A stretch of 33,274 bases of DNA from Capnocytophaga canis (GTDB lineage Bacteria > Bacteroidota > Bacteroidia > Flavobacteriales > Flavobacteriaceae), in NCBI RefSeq assembly GCF_000827555.1, contig NZ_CDOI01000124.1, positions 1 through 33,274 of the forward strand, in the 5' to 3' direction. Made by a program: the position numbers and the translations under genes. Below the pieces are notes generated by a model. That model was not told the DNA's origin. It was given only the letters and a program-made list of their open reading frames with translations, and did no database searches. Of this stretch, positions 18,216 through 26,178 are shown piece after piece. The stretch's first letter is position 1, and every line of letters starts with the position of its first letter.

Positions 18216-18863
18216 ATGGAACTCACTTTTTTATACGAAAACACCCCTTTCCCATCAGTTGAAAAAGCGGTAGAAGGCATAGTAGCCTTTGGAGGAAATC
18301 TGACCTGTAAACGACTACTCGAAGCCTATCGCAAAGGAATTTTCCCTTGGTATAGTGACGAAGAACCCATTCTATGGTGGTCACCCGATCCACGATTTGT
18401 ACTTTTCCCAAAAGAGTTACATGTTTCTAAAAACATGAGAAAGTTACTAAAAAAGAAACCTTACAAAGTGACTTACAATCAACACTTTAAAGAAATTATC
18501 ACTCAATGTGCCAGTATTTCACGCAAAGGTCAAGATAGCACATGGATTCATCCTGAAATAATTGAAGCCTACATCGAACTCCACCATCAAGGGTTTGCCT
18601 ATTCGGTTGAAGTTTGGGAAAATGAGGAACTTGTTGGGGGACTTTATGGCATTAAATTGAACGGGATTTTTTGTGGAGAAAGTATGTTTAGCAAACGAAA
18701 CAATGCTTCTCAGTATGGCTTCATTGTCTTCTTGCAAGAACATCCCGAAATTGAATTAGTCGATTGTCAAATTCACAGTGAATACTTGGAAAAAATGGGG
18801 GCTAAAGAAATTCCACGTGCTACTTTTTTAGACATTTTGTCCAAACTAATAGAACAACCATAA
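18216..18863 (+). CDS. aat: Leucyl/phenylalanyl-tRNA--protein transferase
   Basis: Aat adds Leu or Phe from aminoacyl-tRNA to proteins with N-terminal Arg or Lys, marking them for ClpS/ClpAP-type degradation (N-degron pathway). The 215-residue protein shows the family core: 'EAYRKGIFPWYSDEEPILWW', 'SPDPRFVLFPKELHVSKNMR', 'TWIHPEIIEAYIELHHQGFA' and 'LVGGLYGIKLNGIFCGESMF'. Length is usual. It lies between rpsU and an rRNA methyltransferase gene and seems to be transcribed apart from both. Confidence 0.96.
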   Translation: MELTFLYENTPFPSVEKAVEGIVAFGGNLTCKRLLEAYRKGIFPWYSDEEPILWWSPDPRFVLFPKELHVSKNMRKLLKKKPYKVTYNQHFKEIITQCASISRKGQDSTWIHPEIIEAYIELHHQGFAYSVEVWENEELVGGLYGIKLNGIFCGESMFSKRNNASQYGFIVFLQEHPEIELVDCQIHSEYLEKMGAKEIPRATFLDILSKLIEQP

Positions 18864-18893
18864 TTTATAATTCATAATTAGGCATATTATTCC

Positions 18894-18901
18894 TATATTT
18901 G
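18894..18901 (+). promoter_or_regulatory. Putative -7 box for the RNA methyltransferase gene
   Basis: TATATTTG is an exact TAnnTTTG match 19 bp before the ATG at 18921, giving a leader of about 14 nt. No TTTG stands at the -33 position, so strength is uncertain. Confidence 0.45.
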
Positions 18902-18920
18902 CCATCTGTTTTTTGTTACT

Positions 18921-20081
18921 ATGGAAAAAAATTATAGAATGTTAGCCAAAACTTTTTTTGGTTTTGAAGATATTTTAGCTGATGAGCTTCGGAATTTAGG
19001 AGCTACAAACGTTGAAAAAGGAGTTCGTGTAGTATCTTTTGAAGGAGATAAAGGATTCATGTATAAAGCTAATTTGTGTTTGAGAACTGCCTTAAAAGTT
19101 TTGAAGCCAATTACTAAATTTTTTATCCGAACAGAGAAAGACTACTATCAGAAACTGTATGATTTTCAATGGGAGAGATATTTCTCTGTTAATCAAACGT
19201 TTGCTATTTCTGTTACCTTACAAACGGACATGTTCAATCATTCTCAATATGTTGGTCTACGAGCTAAAGATGCCATAGTAGATAGATTTCGTGAAAAAAT
19301 AGGGAAACGCCCAAATGTAGACACATTACACCCTGATTTACAACTACATATACATATTCAAAAAAATGAAGTTACCGTTTCATTGGACAGTTCAGGGGCT
19401 TCGTTACACCATCGAGGTTATCGCTCGGCAACCAATATAGCTCCCATCAACGAGGTACTTGCCGCTGGAATTTTATTATTGAGTGGTTGGCAAGGCCAAT
19501 CTGATTTTCTGGATCCGATGTGCGGCAGTGGTACATTTTTAATTGAAGCAGCTATGATCGCCTGCAATATCCCTCCTAATATCCATCGTCGTGAATTCGC
19601 GTTTGAGAAATGGAACGACTATGATGCTGATTTGTTTGAAAAGATTTTCGACAGTAGCCTAAAAAAAACGAGAGAGTTCAATTACCAATTAGTTGGCTAT
19701 GACAAAGCTCCATCGGCAGTGGCGAAAGCTAAGGAAAATCTAAAAAATGCGAACCTGTCGGATTATATCGAAATTCGTCAGAAAAATTTCTTTGAAACTG
19801 AAAAAGAAGATAAAAAGAGGCCTTTATTTATAGCATTCAATCCTCCGTACAATGAACGGTTACATATTGATGTACAAAAATTTTACGAATCAATTGGGAA
19901 CACGCTTAAAAACAAATATCCAAACACCGACGCTTGGTTCATCACTTCAAATTTAGAAGCATTAAAATTCGTAGGATTACGTCCATCCCGAAAAATAAAG
20001 CTTTTTAATGGGAAGTTAGAAAGCAAACTTCTCAATTACAAGATGTATGAAGGAAGTAAAAAGGCGAAATTCGACCTGTAG
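18921..20081 (+). CDS. THUMP-domain class I SAM-dependent RNA methyltransferase (RlmL/YpsC-like)
   Basis: The 386-residue protein has an N-terminal THUMP RNA-binding domain (about 50-155) and a C-terminal Rossmann methyltransferase domain. The SAM motif is 'FLDPMCGSGTFLIEAA' (about 196-211), preceded by 'HHRGYRSATNIAPINEVLAA' and followed by the amino-methyltransferase motif 'NPPY' (307-310). This places it with RlmL/YpsC enzymes that methylate a guanine N2 in 23S rRNA; it lacks the second RlmK domain found in E. coli RlmL. Its exact target base is not shown by sequence. The stop codon lies inside a palindrome (20076-20106) that may end the transcript. Confidence 0.92.
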   Translation: MEKNYRMLAKTFFGFEDILADELRNLGATNVEKGVRVVSFEGDKGFMYKANLCLRTALKVLKPITKFFIRTEKDYYQKLYDFQWERYFSVNQTFAISVTLQTDMFNHSQYVGLRAKDAIVDRFREKIGKRPNVDTLHPDLQLHIHIQKNEVTVSLDSSGASLHHRGYRSATNIAPINEVLAAGILLLSGWQGQSDFLDPMCGSGTFLIEAAMIACNIPPNIHRREFAFEKWNDYDADLFEKIFDSSLKKTREFNYQLVGYDKAPSAVAKAKENLKNANLSDYIEIRQKNFFETEKEDKKRPLFIAFNPPYNERLHIDVQKFYESIGNTLKNKYPNTDAWFITSNLEALKFVGLRPSRKIKLFNGKLESKLLNYKMYEGSKKAKFDL

Positions 20082-20106
20082 AGACACAGCTTTTGCGTCT
20101 CTACAG
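20076..20106. terminator. Palindrome between convergent genes (REP-like; possible terminator)
   Basis: CTGTAGAGAC (20076-20085) and GTCTCTACAG (20097-20106) form a perfect 10 bp stem with an 11-base loop. The left arm covers the TAG stop of the methyltransferase gene. The T tract is weak. The GTAGAGAC...GTCTCTAC form resembles widely scattered short palindromic repeats, so it could be a REP-type element adopted at this convergent junction. Confidence 0.55.
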
Positions 20107-20115
20107 TTGATTTGT

Positions 20116-21198
20116 CTAACTATTAACTATTTTCTCTTGTCGATTGATTGACTCTTGATGGATGGCTTTGTATATTTTTGAGATAAATTCTTCACTCAAT
20201 CCTCGTTGCTGTCCTTCGACAATCATCTTTCCTAAAATGGTGTACCAACGAGAGTTTTGAAGTACCGCTACGTTTTTCTCACGTTTTAACTTCCCAATAC
20301 TGTCGGAAAAGGTCATACGTTTCTTGAGAAGGTCAAGCAGTTGATCGTCAATAACATCAATGTTTGATCGTAATTCGGTTAAAGTGTTTTGATAATCTTC
20401 TTCCGAGGTTGTTTTCTTGCGAACCTGCAATTGCTTAATGATTTCCGTTAGTTTTTTTGGGGTAACTTGCTGAGCCGCATCACTCCATGCTTGATCTGGA
20501 GAAATGTGTGTTTCAATCATCAACCCATCAAAGTTGAGATCTAAAGCAGTTTGCGATACATCAAAAATCATCTCACGATTCCCCGTAATATGCGAAGGGT
20601 CACAAAGCAACGGAAGATCAGGAAATTTGTTCTGCAATTCAATTGCTATTTGCCATTCTGGGATATTTCTGTATTTTGTTTTTTCGTACGTAGAAAACCC
20701 TCGATGGATAACACCTAAGTTCTTAACACCTGCGCGTTGCAAACGCTCTAAAGCTCCAATCCATAATGGTAAATCTGGATTCACTGGATTCTTAACTAAA
20801 ATAATTTTATCCGTATTCCTTAACTCATCAGCAATTTCTTGAATAATAAAAGGACTTACGGTGGAACGAGCCCCTATCCAAAGCATATCAATATCATGCT
20901 CTAAGGCAAGTTTTACATGGTCTTTGTTGGCTACTTCAGTAGCTACTTTCATACCCGTTTCTTGCTTTACTCTTTGCAACCACTTCAAACCTAAAGCCCC
21001 AACTCCTTCAAACATACCAGGACGTGTACGAGGTTTCCAAATACCTGCTCTAAAGAAAGATACTTTAGTGTTTTTCAATTCCCAAGCGATGCTTAGCACT
21101 TGCTCTTCAGTTTCAGCACTACAAGGTCCAGCAATCACCAACGGATGTGGTAACTGCAAATCATCCAACCATTTTCTGTTTTCTTCGGTTATGTTCAT
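20116..21198 (-). CDS. Bifunctional DAHP synthase / chorismate mutase (type II)
   Basis: The 360-residue protein fuses two shikimate-pathway enzymes. Residues about 1-262 are a DAHP synthase of the KDO8P-synthase-like (type I beta) class: 'HPLVIAGPCSAETEEQV', 'FFRAGIWKPRTRPGMFEGVG', 'GARSTVSPFIIQEIAD', 'ILVKNPVNPDLPLWIGALER', 'VIHRGFSTYEKTKYRNIPEW' and 'LPLLCDPSHITGNRE'. Residues about 270-358 are an AroQ-type chorismate mutase: 'LRSNIDVIDDQLLDLLKKRM' then 'IGKLKREKNVAVLQNSRW'. This order is the usual one in Bacteroidota, where the mutase part allows feedback control by chorismate or prephenate. It is convergent with the methyltransferase gene; other aromatic genes are not adjacent here. Confidence 0.95.
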   Translation of the reverse strand: MNITEENRKWLDDLQLPHPLVIAGPCSAETEEQVLSIAWELKNTKVSFFRAGIWKPRTRPGMFEGVGALGLKWLQRVKQETGMKVATEVANKDHVKLALEHDIDMLWIGARSTVSPFIIQEIADELRNTDKIILVKNPVNPDLPLWIGALERLQRAGVKNLGVIHRGFSTYEKTKYRNIPEWQIAIELQNKFPDLPLLCDPSHITGNREMIFDVSQTALDLNFDGLMIETHISPDQAWSDAAQQVTPKKLTEIIKQLQVRKKTTSEEDYQNTLTELRSNIDVIDDQLLDLLKKRMTFSDSIGKLKREKNVAVLQNSRWYTILGKMIVEGQQRGLSEEFISKIYKAIHQESINRQEKIVNS

Positions 21199-21301
21199 GT
21201 CAAGTTTTTTGTGTATAATTTCTATAAAATAAAGTAATCGCCAAATAAAGTTTGGAGACTCACAATATCAAAAGAATTTTTTATTTCAAAATCTTAAGGC
21301 A

Positions 21302-21309
21302 CAAAGATA
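21302..21309 (-). promoter_or_regulatory. Putative -7 box for the DAHP synthase/chorismate mutase gene
   Basis: The minus strand reads TATCTTTG, an exact TAnnTTTG match about 104 bp before the start codon. A -33 TTTG is not at the usual distance. The leader would be close to 100 nt and holds the CCAAA/TTTGG palindrome. Confidence 0.45.
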
Positions 21310-21513
21310 ATTAAAAAAAGCATATATGTTTACAGTCCAAATCATTATTTTGCTAAAGATCACAATTTTTCTGGTTCTATTTGTTTTTTCGCATACATGT
21401 AAATTTATAGTACTTCTTAATAGTAAAGTTAGATGTTGACAAAGATATGTTATTGATGAACAATATTTTACCCTCCCAAAAAGATGTAGCTTAAAACTTT
21501 CAGAACCATAAAG

Positions 21514-21544
21514 TTGTTTTTCTTTTTAGAAATTTGTAACTTTG
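21514..21544 (+). promoter_or_regulatory. Promoter of pgk
   Basis: TTG at 21514-21516 and TAACTTTG at 21537-21544, spaced by 20 bp, match the Bacteroidota promoter. The leader to the ATG at 21582 is about 32 nt. Confidence 0.65.
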
Positions 21545-21581
21545 AGGCTTTAAAAAATATAATTATAATTCATTACATACG

Positions 21582-22772
21582 ATGAAAACCATAGACAATT
21601 TTAATTTCAAAGACAAAAAAGCGTTGATCCGTGTGGATTTCAACGTGCCTTTAGACGAGAATTTTAAAGTAACTGATACAACGCGTATCGAGGCAGCAAA
21701 ACCAACCATCGAAAAAATATTGAAAGATGGAGGTAGTGTAGTTTTAATGAGCCACTTAGGTCGTCCAAAAGGAGAAAGAAATGACAAATACTCACTCAGA
21801 CATATTGTGGATGAAGTTTCTAAAGTATTAGGAAAATCTGTTCAATTTGTTGACGACTGTGTAGGTGAAAAAGTAGAAAAAGTGGTTGCAAGTCTTCCTG
21901 CTGGAAGTATTCTTTTGCTTGAAAACCTACGTTTCTATGCTGAAGAAGAAAAAGGAAACGAAGAGTTTTCTAGCAAATTGGCAAAATTGGGAGATATTTA
22001 CGTAAACGACGCTTTTGGAACAGCACACCGAGCTCATGCATCGACCACAATCGTTGCAAAATTCTTTCCGAATAACAAATGCTTCGGATATTTATTAGCT
22101 AAAGAAATCGAAAGTATTGATAAAGTGATGAAATCAGGAGAAAAACCTGTAACTGCTATTTTAGGAGGTTCGAAAGTGTCTTCAAAAATAACCATCATCG
22201 AAAATATCTTGGATAAAGTAAACCACTTGATTATCGGTGGAGGTATGGCATATACATTCATTAAAGCACAAGGAGGTAAAGTAGGAAATTCTATATGCGA
22301 AGATGATAAATTGCAATTAGCATTAGATATTTTAGCAAAAGCGAAAAGCAAAGGAGTTGAAGTACATCTACCCGTAGACGTGGTTGCAGCTGATGATTTC
22401 AGCAATGATGCTAAAACACAAGAAGTGGATATTACCAACATTCCTGACGGATGGCAAGGATTAGACGCAGGTACAAAAAGTTTAGCTAATTTTAAAGAGG
22501 TTATATTAAAGTCAAAAACAATCCTTTGGAATGGGCCAGTAGGAGTTTTCGAAATGCCTACATTTGCTAAAGGAACTATCGAAATAGGTAATTTCATTGA
22601 TGAGGCTACCAAAAAAGGAGCTTTCTCACTTGTGGGAGGTGGAGATTCAGTAGCAGCTGTGAAACAATTTGGTTTTGAGAACAAAGTAAGCTATGTTTCT
22701 ACAGGTGGAGGTGCCATGTTAGAAAGTCTTGAAGGGTTAGTACTTCCAGGAATTCAAGCAATTTACGAGTAA
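21582..22772 (+). CDS. pgk: Phosphoglycerate kinase
   Basis: Pgk transfers phosphate from 1,3-bisphosphoglycerate to ADP in glycolysis. The 396-residue protein is complete: '[20 protein letters not shown]' (about 16-35), '[18 protein letters not shown]' (substrate-binding Arg), '[17 protein letters not shown]', '[14 protein letters not shown]', 'GGSKVSSKI' and the nucleotide-site motifs '[19 protein letters not shown]' and '[13 protein letters not shown]'. It is monocistronic, with a matching promoter and a hairpin just downstream. Confidence 0.98.
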   Translation: MKTIDNFNFKDKKALIRVDFNVPLDENFKVTDTTRIEAAKPTIEKILKDGGSVVLMSHLGRPKGERNDKYSLRHIVDEVSKVLGKSVQFVDDCVGEKVEKVVASLPAGSILLLENLRFYAEEEKGNEEFSSKLAKLGDIYVNDAFGTAHRAHASTTIVAKFFPNNKCFGYLLAKEIESIDKVMKSGEKPVTAILGGSKVSSKITIIENILDKVNHLIIGGGMAYTFIKAQGGKVGNSICEDDKLQLALDILAKAKSKGVEVHLPVDVVAADDFSNDAKTQEVDITNIPDGWQGLDAGTKSLANFKEVILKSKTILWNGPVGVFEMPTFAKGTIEIGNFIDEATKKGAFSLVGGGDSVAAVKQFGFENKVSYVSTGGGAMLESLEGLVLPGIQAIYE

Positions 22773-22793
22773 TCTCACTAAATAAACATAAAA

Positions 22794-22836
22794 AGAAACG
22801 ACAATTCCCTATAAACTATAAGGGATTGTCGTTTCT
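22794..22836 (+). terminator. Terminator-like hairpin after pgk
   Basis: AGAAACGACAAT (22794-22805) and ATTGTCGTTTCT (22825-22836) are perfect 12 bp complements; the inner bases CCCTATA and TATAAGGG extend the stem. No strong T tract follows, so it may act as a stability element or a factor-assisted terminator. Confidence 0.65.
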
Positions 22837-22890
22837 GCATTGTACTCAGATAATATAAAAATCATCCTATGAAAACTTTCAGTAGGTAGA

Positions 22891-22922
22891 TTGCATAAAT
22901 AGTTACATATTTCATATCTTTG
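22891..22922 (+). promoter_or_regulatory. Promoter of the TlpA-like gene
   Basis: TTG at 22891-22893 and TATCTTTG at 22915-22922, with a 21 bp spacer, fit the Bacteroidota promoter. The ATG at 22945 lies about 17 bp past the expected start of transcription. Confidence 0.6.
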
Positions 22923-22944
22923 TCCACATAAATTTTGTATATAA

Positions 22945-23496
22945 ATGAAACTAAGAACTGTTTTGAACCTCGGACTGATTTTATTAGTTCTCGCTTTTTT
23001 TGTAACTCCTTTGGGATATGAAAGTAAGATAATTCTACAACGGATATTTTCCAGCTCTGTTGAGGTTCTTCCTGCCAATGAACAATATAAAATTGACTTT
23101 GATTGGAAATTAAAAGACCGGGATAATAAAGAGTTCAACTTTTCTCAGTCAGAAGGAAAGAAACCTTCCTTTGTTTATTTCTGGTCATCGTGGAGAGTTA
23201 CGAGTGTTGCCGATTTATCTGGCATACAAAAGCTCTACAATGACTACAAAGAGAAAGTTGATTTCTATATAATTACCAATGAATTACCTTCTCCGGTAGA
23301 AGAATTAATGTCCAAGAGAGGTTATAACTTTAAAGTCACTTATTTAATCATAGGTGAGAAAATGCCTTTTGATGCAGAAAAAATACCTTCGGGATATATC
23401 ATTGACAAACACGGAGTTGTCCGAGCAAAAAGCGAACGAATTGCAAATTGGAATAGTGATAAAGTTCGCAGTTTGTTAGATGCCATTTCAAAATAG
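22945..23496 (+). CDS. TlpA-like thioredoxin-fold protein lacking the CxxC motif
   Basis: The 183-residue protein has an N-terminal membrane anchor or signal (about 6-24) and a thioredoxin-like domain: 'DFDWKLKDRDNKEFNFSQ', then 'FVYFWSSWRVTSVADLSGIQ' where family members have 'FWA(S/T)WCxPC', 'LYNDYKEKVDFYIITNE' and 'IPSGYIIDKHGVVRAKSE' with the cis-Pro loop (IPSG). Arg84 and Ser87 replace both redox cysteines, so it cannot act as a disulfide reductase; the fold may serve as a binding module. The gene has its own promoter and stands upstream of the suf locus. The absence of cysteines is read directly from the sequence. Confidence 0.85.
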   Translation: MKLRTVLNLGLILLVLAFFVTPLGYESKIILQRIFSSSVEVLPANEQYKIDFDWKLKDRDNKEFNFSQSEGKKPSFVYFWSSWRVTSVADLSGIQKLYNDYKEKVDFYIITNELPSPVEELMSKRGYNFKVTYLIIGEKMPFDAEKIPSGYIIDKHGVVRAKSERIANWNSDKVRSLLDAISK

Positions 23497-23555
23497 CTTT
23501 CAACGAAATTCTAACTATTTTTCAACCACTTACGGACTAATAATAAGAAAATCTT

Positions 23556-23596
23556 ATACCAACATACGTATAATTTAATTGTATATATGTTGGTAT
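23556..23596. promoter_or_regulatory. 41 bp interrupted palindrome overlapping the suf promoter
   Basis: ATACCAACATA (23556-23566) and TATGTTGGTAT (23586-23596) are perfect 11 bp complements, with partial symmetry continuing inside. The right arm covers the TTG (23590-23592) of the promoter for the SufA-like gene. There is no T tract after it. This position suits an operator of a dimeric regulator, but it may also be the terminator hairpin of the TlpA-like gene. Confidence 0.5.
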
Positions 23597-23619
23597 TTGA
23601 ATTATATGTGCTATTTTTG
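23590..23619 (+). promoter_or_regulatory. Promoter of the suf locus
   Basis: TTG at 23590-23592 and TATTTTTG at 23612-23619, with a 19 bp spacer, match the Bacteroidota promoter. The leader to the ATG at 23686 would be about 60 nt. Confidence 0.65.
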
Positions 23620-23685
23620 CCGACAAAACCTGATATATATCATATATTTAGCTTTTTTTAGAAAGTAATCAAAACGTAAAACACA

Positions 23686-24015
23686 ATGATTCAAGTATCT
23701 GAACAAGCAAAAAAGAAACTAATTTCCTTAATGGAAGATGATAATTTCGACCCTACAACCGATTTTGTACGTGTGGGCGTAAAAAGCGGTGGTTGTAGCG
23801 GACTTTCCTACGAACTCAAATTCGATAAAACCACTGACGCCGACGATAAAATATTCGAAAACAACGGAATACGCATTGCTGTAAACAAAAAAAGTTTTCT
23901 CTATTTAGTAGGTACAATTCTTGAATATTCGGGTGGACTTAACGGAAAAGGCTTTGTATTCAACAATCCCAACGCTAACAGAACTTGTGGCTGCGGAGAG
24001 AGTTTTTCGTTGTAA
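23686..24015 (+). CDS. Iron-sulfur cluster assembly A-type carrier (IscA/SufA/ErpA family)
   Basis: A-type carriers accept Fe-S clusters from the SufBCD scaffold and pass them on to apoproteins. The 109-residue protein has the three conserved cysteines: Cys37 in 'KSGGCSGLSYEL' and Cys101/Cys103 in 'NRTCGCGESFSL'. Length is typical. It leads the suf locus and is followed by an inserted four-helix-bundle gene and then sufB, so it is probably the A-type carrier of this system. Whether it is SufA or ErpA in function cannot be decided by sequence. Confidence 0.95.
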   Translation: MIQVSEQAKKKLISLMEDDNFDPTTDFVRVGVKSGGCSGLSYELKFDKTTDADDKIFENNGIRIAVNKKSFLYLVGTILEYSGGLNGKGFVFNNPNANRTCGCGESFSL

Positions 24016-24030
24016 GATTATTATTCATTC

Positions 24031-24063
24031 AAAGATTTAAAGATTAAATAATTAAAAAAAATT
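24031..24063. repeat. Left arm of AT-rich inverted repeat flanking the four-helix-bundle gene
   Basis: GATTAAA (24042-24048) and ATTAAAAAA (24051-24059) pair with TTTAATC (24483-24489) and TTTTTTAAT (24472-24480) on the other side of the four-helix-bundle gene. The arm runs up to the ATG at 24064. Low base complexity weakens the evidence, but 16 of 18 aligned positions match. Confidence 0.5.
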
Positions 24064-24432
24064 ATGGCACAGGAGTTTGAAAGTTTTAGAGTCTATAAAG
24101 AAACTTTAGCTCTAACCCAAAAAGTCTTTGAATTGTTAAATCATCAACATTTGAAAAATGAATTTGAATTTTCTAATCAGATGAAACGTGCTGTTTTATC
24201 TATTTCAAATAATATTGCAGAAGGTTCAGAATATAATAACAACGCACAATTTGTACGATTTTTGAAATATGCAAAGGGAAGTTGTGCAGAAGTAAGAAAT
24301 ATGCTTAATATTTGTAACGAAATTTACCACATCAATACAGAAGATTTAAAAGAGCATTGCAGAGAGATATCCGTTCAGCTTTCGAAATTTATTGATTATT
24401 TAAAAAATAATGATAATAAACGAAGCAAATAA
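24064..24432 (+). CDS. Four-helix-bundle protein (23S rRNA IVS-encoded / S23 type)
   Basis: The 122-residue protein fits the four-helix-bundle family found in intervening sequences of 23S rRNA genes and related to the Avd accessory proteins of diversity-generating retroelements. Typical pieces are 'FESFRVYKETLALTQKVFEL' (helix 1), 'FSNQMKRAVLSISNNIAEGS' (helix 2), 'FVRFLKYAKGSCAEVRNML' (helix 3) and a basic C-terminal helix. The molecular role of this family is poorly known; nucleic-acid binding is plausible. It is inserted between the A-type carrier and sufB, is not part of the Suf pathway, and is framed by AT-rich inverted repeats (24031-24063 and 24467-24505), so it looks like a small mobile unit. 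Confidence 0.92.
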   Translation: MAQEFESFRVYKETLALTQKVFELLNHQHLKNEFEFSNQMKRAVLSISNNIAEGSEYNNNAQFVRFLKYAKGSCAEVRNMLNICNEIYHINTEDLKEHCREISVQLSKFIDYLKNNDNKRSK

Positions 24433-24466
24433 TTGATTAAACCTAATAGGATTGATTCTCTCCTTA

Positions 24467-24505
24467 TTTAATTTTTTAATCTTTTAATCATTTAATTTTT
24501 TAATC
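24467..24505. repeat. Right arm with direct repeat, flanking the four-helix-bundle gene
   Basis: The 15-base TTTAATTTTTTAATC occurs twice (24467-24481 and 24491-24505). The first copy forms most of the inverted-repeat pairing with 24042-24059. The arm ends just before the sufB start at 24514, so it also forms the sufB leader. Confidence 0.5.
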
Positions 24506-24513
24506 AAAGAAAA

Positions 24514-25971
24514 ATGGCAAAATACACAGAAGACGATTTACGTGACGAACTACAAACCAAGGAGTATGCCTATGGTTTTTATACCGATATCGAAGCCGAG
24601 ACATTCCCAAAGGGGCTCAATGAGGAAATTGTAATTGCGATTTCCAAAAAGAAAAACGAGCCTGAGTGGATGACCAATTGGCGACTCGAAGCCTTCCGCA
24701 TTTGGAAAGAAATGGAAGAACCCGAATGGGCAAATGTAAAATACGAAAAACCAGATTTCCAAGACATTTCGTATTATTCCGCACCCAAGCAGAAACCTCA
24801 ATACGAAAGTTTAGATGAAGTAGACCCAAAACTTCTTGAAACTTTTAACAAATTGGGTATTTCCATCGAAGAGCAGAAACGTTTAACAGGCGTTGCCCCT
24901 GTTGCGATGGACATCGTGATGGATTCCGTTTCGGTGGCAACAACTTTCAAAAAGACGTTGGCAGAAAAAGGAATCATCTTCTGTTCTATCTCCGAAGCCA
25001 TTCAAGAACACCCCGAATTGGTGAAAAAATACATCGGCTCTGTCGTACCTAAAACCGACAATTTCTATGCTGCCCTGAACTCGGCGGTATTTTCCGATGG
25101 GTCTTTCTGTTATGTACCCAAAGGCGTTCGTTGTCCGATGGAACTTTCTACCTATTTCCGAATCAATCAGGCAGGTACAGGGCAGTTCGAGCGTACTTTG
25201 GTCATTGCCGATGAAGGTAGCTACGTGTCTTATCTTGAGGGATGTACTGCTCCGCAACGTGACGAAAACCAATTACACGCTGCCGTGGTGGAGCTGATAG
25301 CTTTGGACAATGCCGAGATAAAATACTCAACCGTTCAGAATTGGTTCCCAGGGGATAAAGATGGTAAAGGAGGGGTTTTCAATTTTGTAACCAAACGCGG
25401 ACTATGTGAAAAGAACGCTAAAATATCTTGGACGCAGGTTGAGACAGGTTCCGCAGTGACGTGGAAATATCCATCGTGTGTGCTCAAAGGTGATAATTCG
25501 ATTGGGGAATTTTACTCCATCGCCGTAACCAATCACTTCCAACAGGCGGATACAGGGACAAAAATGATTCACTTAGGGAAAAACACCCGTTCAACAATCA
25601 TTTCAAAAGGGATTTCTGCCGGACAATCGCAGAATTCTTATCGAGGATTGGTGAAAGTTAGTCCGAATGCAGAGAATGCACGAAACTTCTCGCAATGTGA
25701 TTCCCTTTTGATGGGCAACGAGTGCGGAGCTCATACCTTCCCGTACATCGAAGCAAAAAACAAAACTGCTCAAATAGAACACGAAGCCACAACTTCAAAA
25801 ATCGGGGAAGACCAAATTTTCTACTGCAACCAACGCGGTATCGACACGGAAAAAGCCATCGCCCTAATTGTAAACGGCTTCAGCAAGGAGGTTTTAAACA
25901 AACTCCCAATGGAATTTGCCGTAGAAGCTCAGAAATTATTGGAAATCTCTTTGGAAGGAAGCGTCGGATAG
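24514..25971 (+). CDS. sufB: Fe-S cluster assembly scaffold protein SufB
   Basis: SufB is the main scaffold of the SufBCD complex on which Fe-S clusters are built in the cytoplasm. The 485-residue protein has the SufB start '[20 protein letters not shown]', the central '[20 protein letters not shown]' segment, '[20 protein letters not shown]', '[19 protein letters not shown]', and '[20 protein letters not shown]', where the Cys of 'FSQCDSLL' is likely the cluster-site cysteine. The C-terminus '[20 protein letters not shown]' is also conserved. It is complete. In most Bacteroidota sufC and sufD follow directly; here sufC lies 3.9 kb further on. Confidence 0.98.
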   Translation: MAKYTEDDLRDELQTKEYAYGFYTDIEAETFPKGLNEEIVIAISKKKNEPEWMTNWRLEAFRIWKEMEEPEWANVKYEKPDFQDISYYSAPKQKPQYESLDEVDPKLLETFNKLGISIEEQKRLTGVAPVAMDIVMDSVSVATTFKKTLAEKGIIFCSISEAIQEHPELVKKYIGSVVPKTDNFYAALNSAVFSDGSFCYVPKGVRCPMELSTYFRINQAGTGQFERTLVIADEGSYVSYLEGCTAPQRDENQLHAAVVELIALDNAEIKYSTVQNWFPGDKDGKGGVFNFVTKRGLCEKNAKISWTQVETGSAVTWKYPSCVLKGDNSIGEFYSIAVTNHFQQADTGTKMIHLGKNTRSTIISKGISAGQSQNSYRGLVKVSPNAENARNFSQCDSLLMGNECGAHTFPYIEAKNKTAQIEHEATTSKIGEDQIFYCNQRGIDTEKAIALIVNGFSKEVLNKLPMEFAVEAQKLLEISLEGSVG

Positions 25972-26075
25972 GTCGAGAGGCTCGACACCCAATAATCTTT
26001 TTCAAAAAGAAAGATGAAAAAGCCAAGTTTCAAGCTATTTTTCACAGAAAATAACCATAACAAGGCGTTAATACA

Positions 26076-26137
26076 GTAGGGGTGTATTGCAATACACCTT
26101 TACATCGTTTAAAATAATGTAATATAAAGCATTTCCC
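26076..26137 (+). repeat. Short palindromic repeat unit, left array copy 1
   Basis: A 28-base palindrome (26076-26103) with GTAGGGGTGTATTGCAATAC at its left and a matching CACC arm is followed by a 34-base linker ending in TTTCCC. The same palindrome-plus-linker design, with linkers that align almost base for base, occurs at 28197-28349, in the same orientation, beyond the nuclease island. Confidence 0.75.
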
Positions 26138-26178
26138 TATAGAGATAAAGTGTATTTCATCAAAATATTTTGTTTTTC

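Larger units (their letters stand above)
21199..21581. other. 383 bp divergent gap between aroG/aroQ fusion and pgk
   Basis: The gap contains a minus-strand -7 box (21302-21309) for the DAHP synthase gene, a small palindrome CCAAA/TTTGG at 21241-21255 in its leader, and the pgk promoter at 21514-21544. The stretch 21310-21500 is AT-rich with no coding frame and no further structure that I can support. Confidence 0.5.

Noticed and set aside
24064-24432. Avd protein of a diversity-generating retroelement
   Set aside because: The fold family is related, but no reverse transcriptase, template repeat or variable repeat lies nearby.
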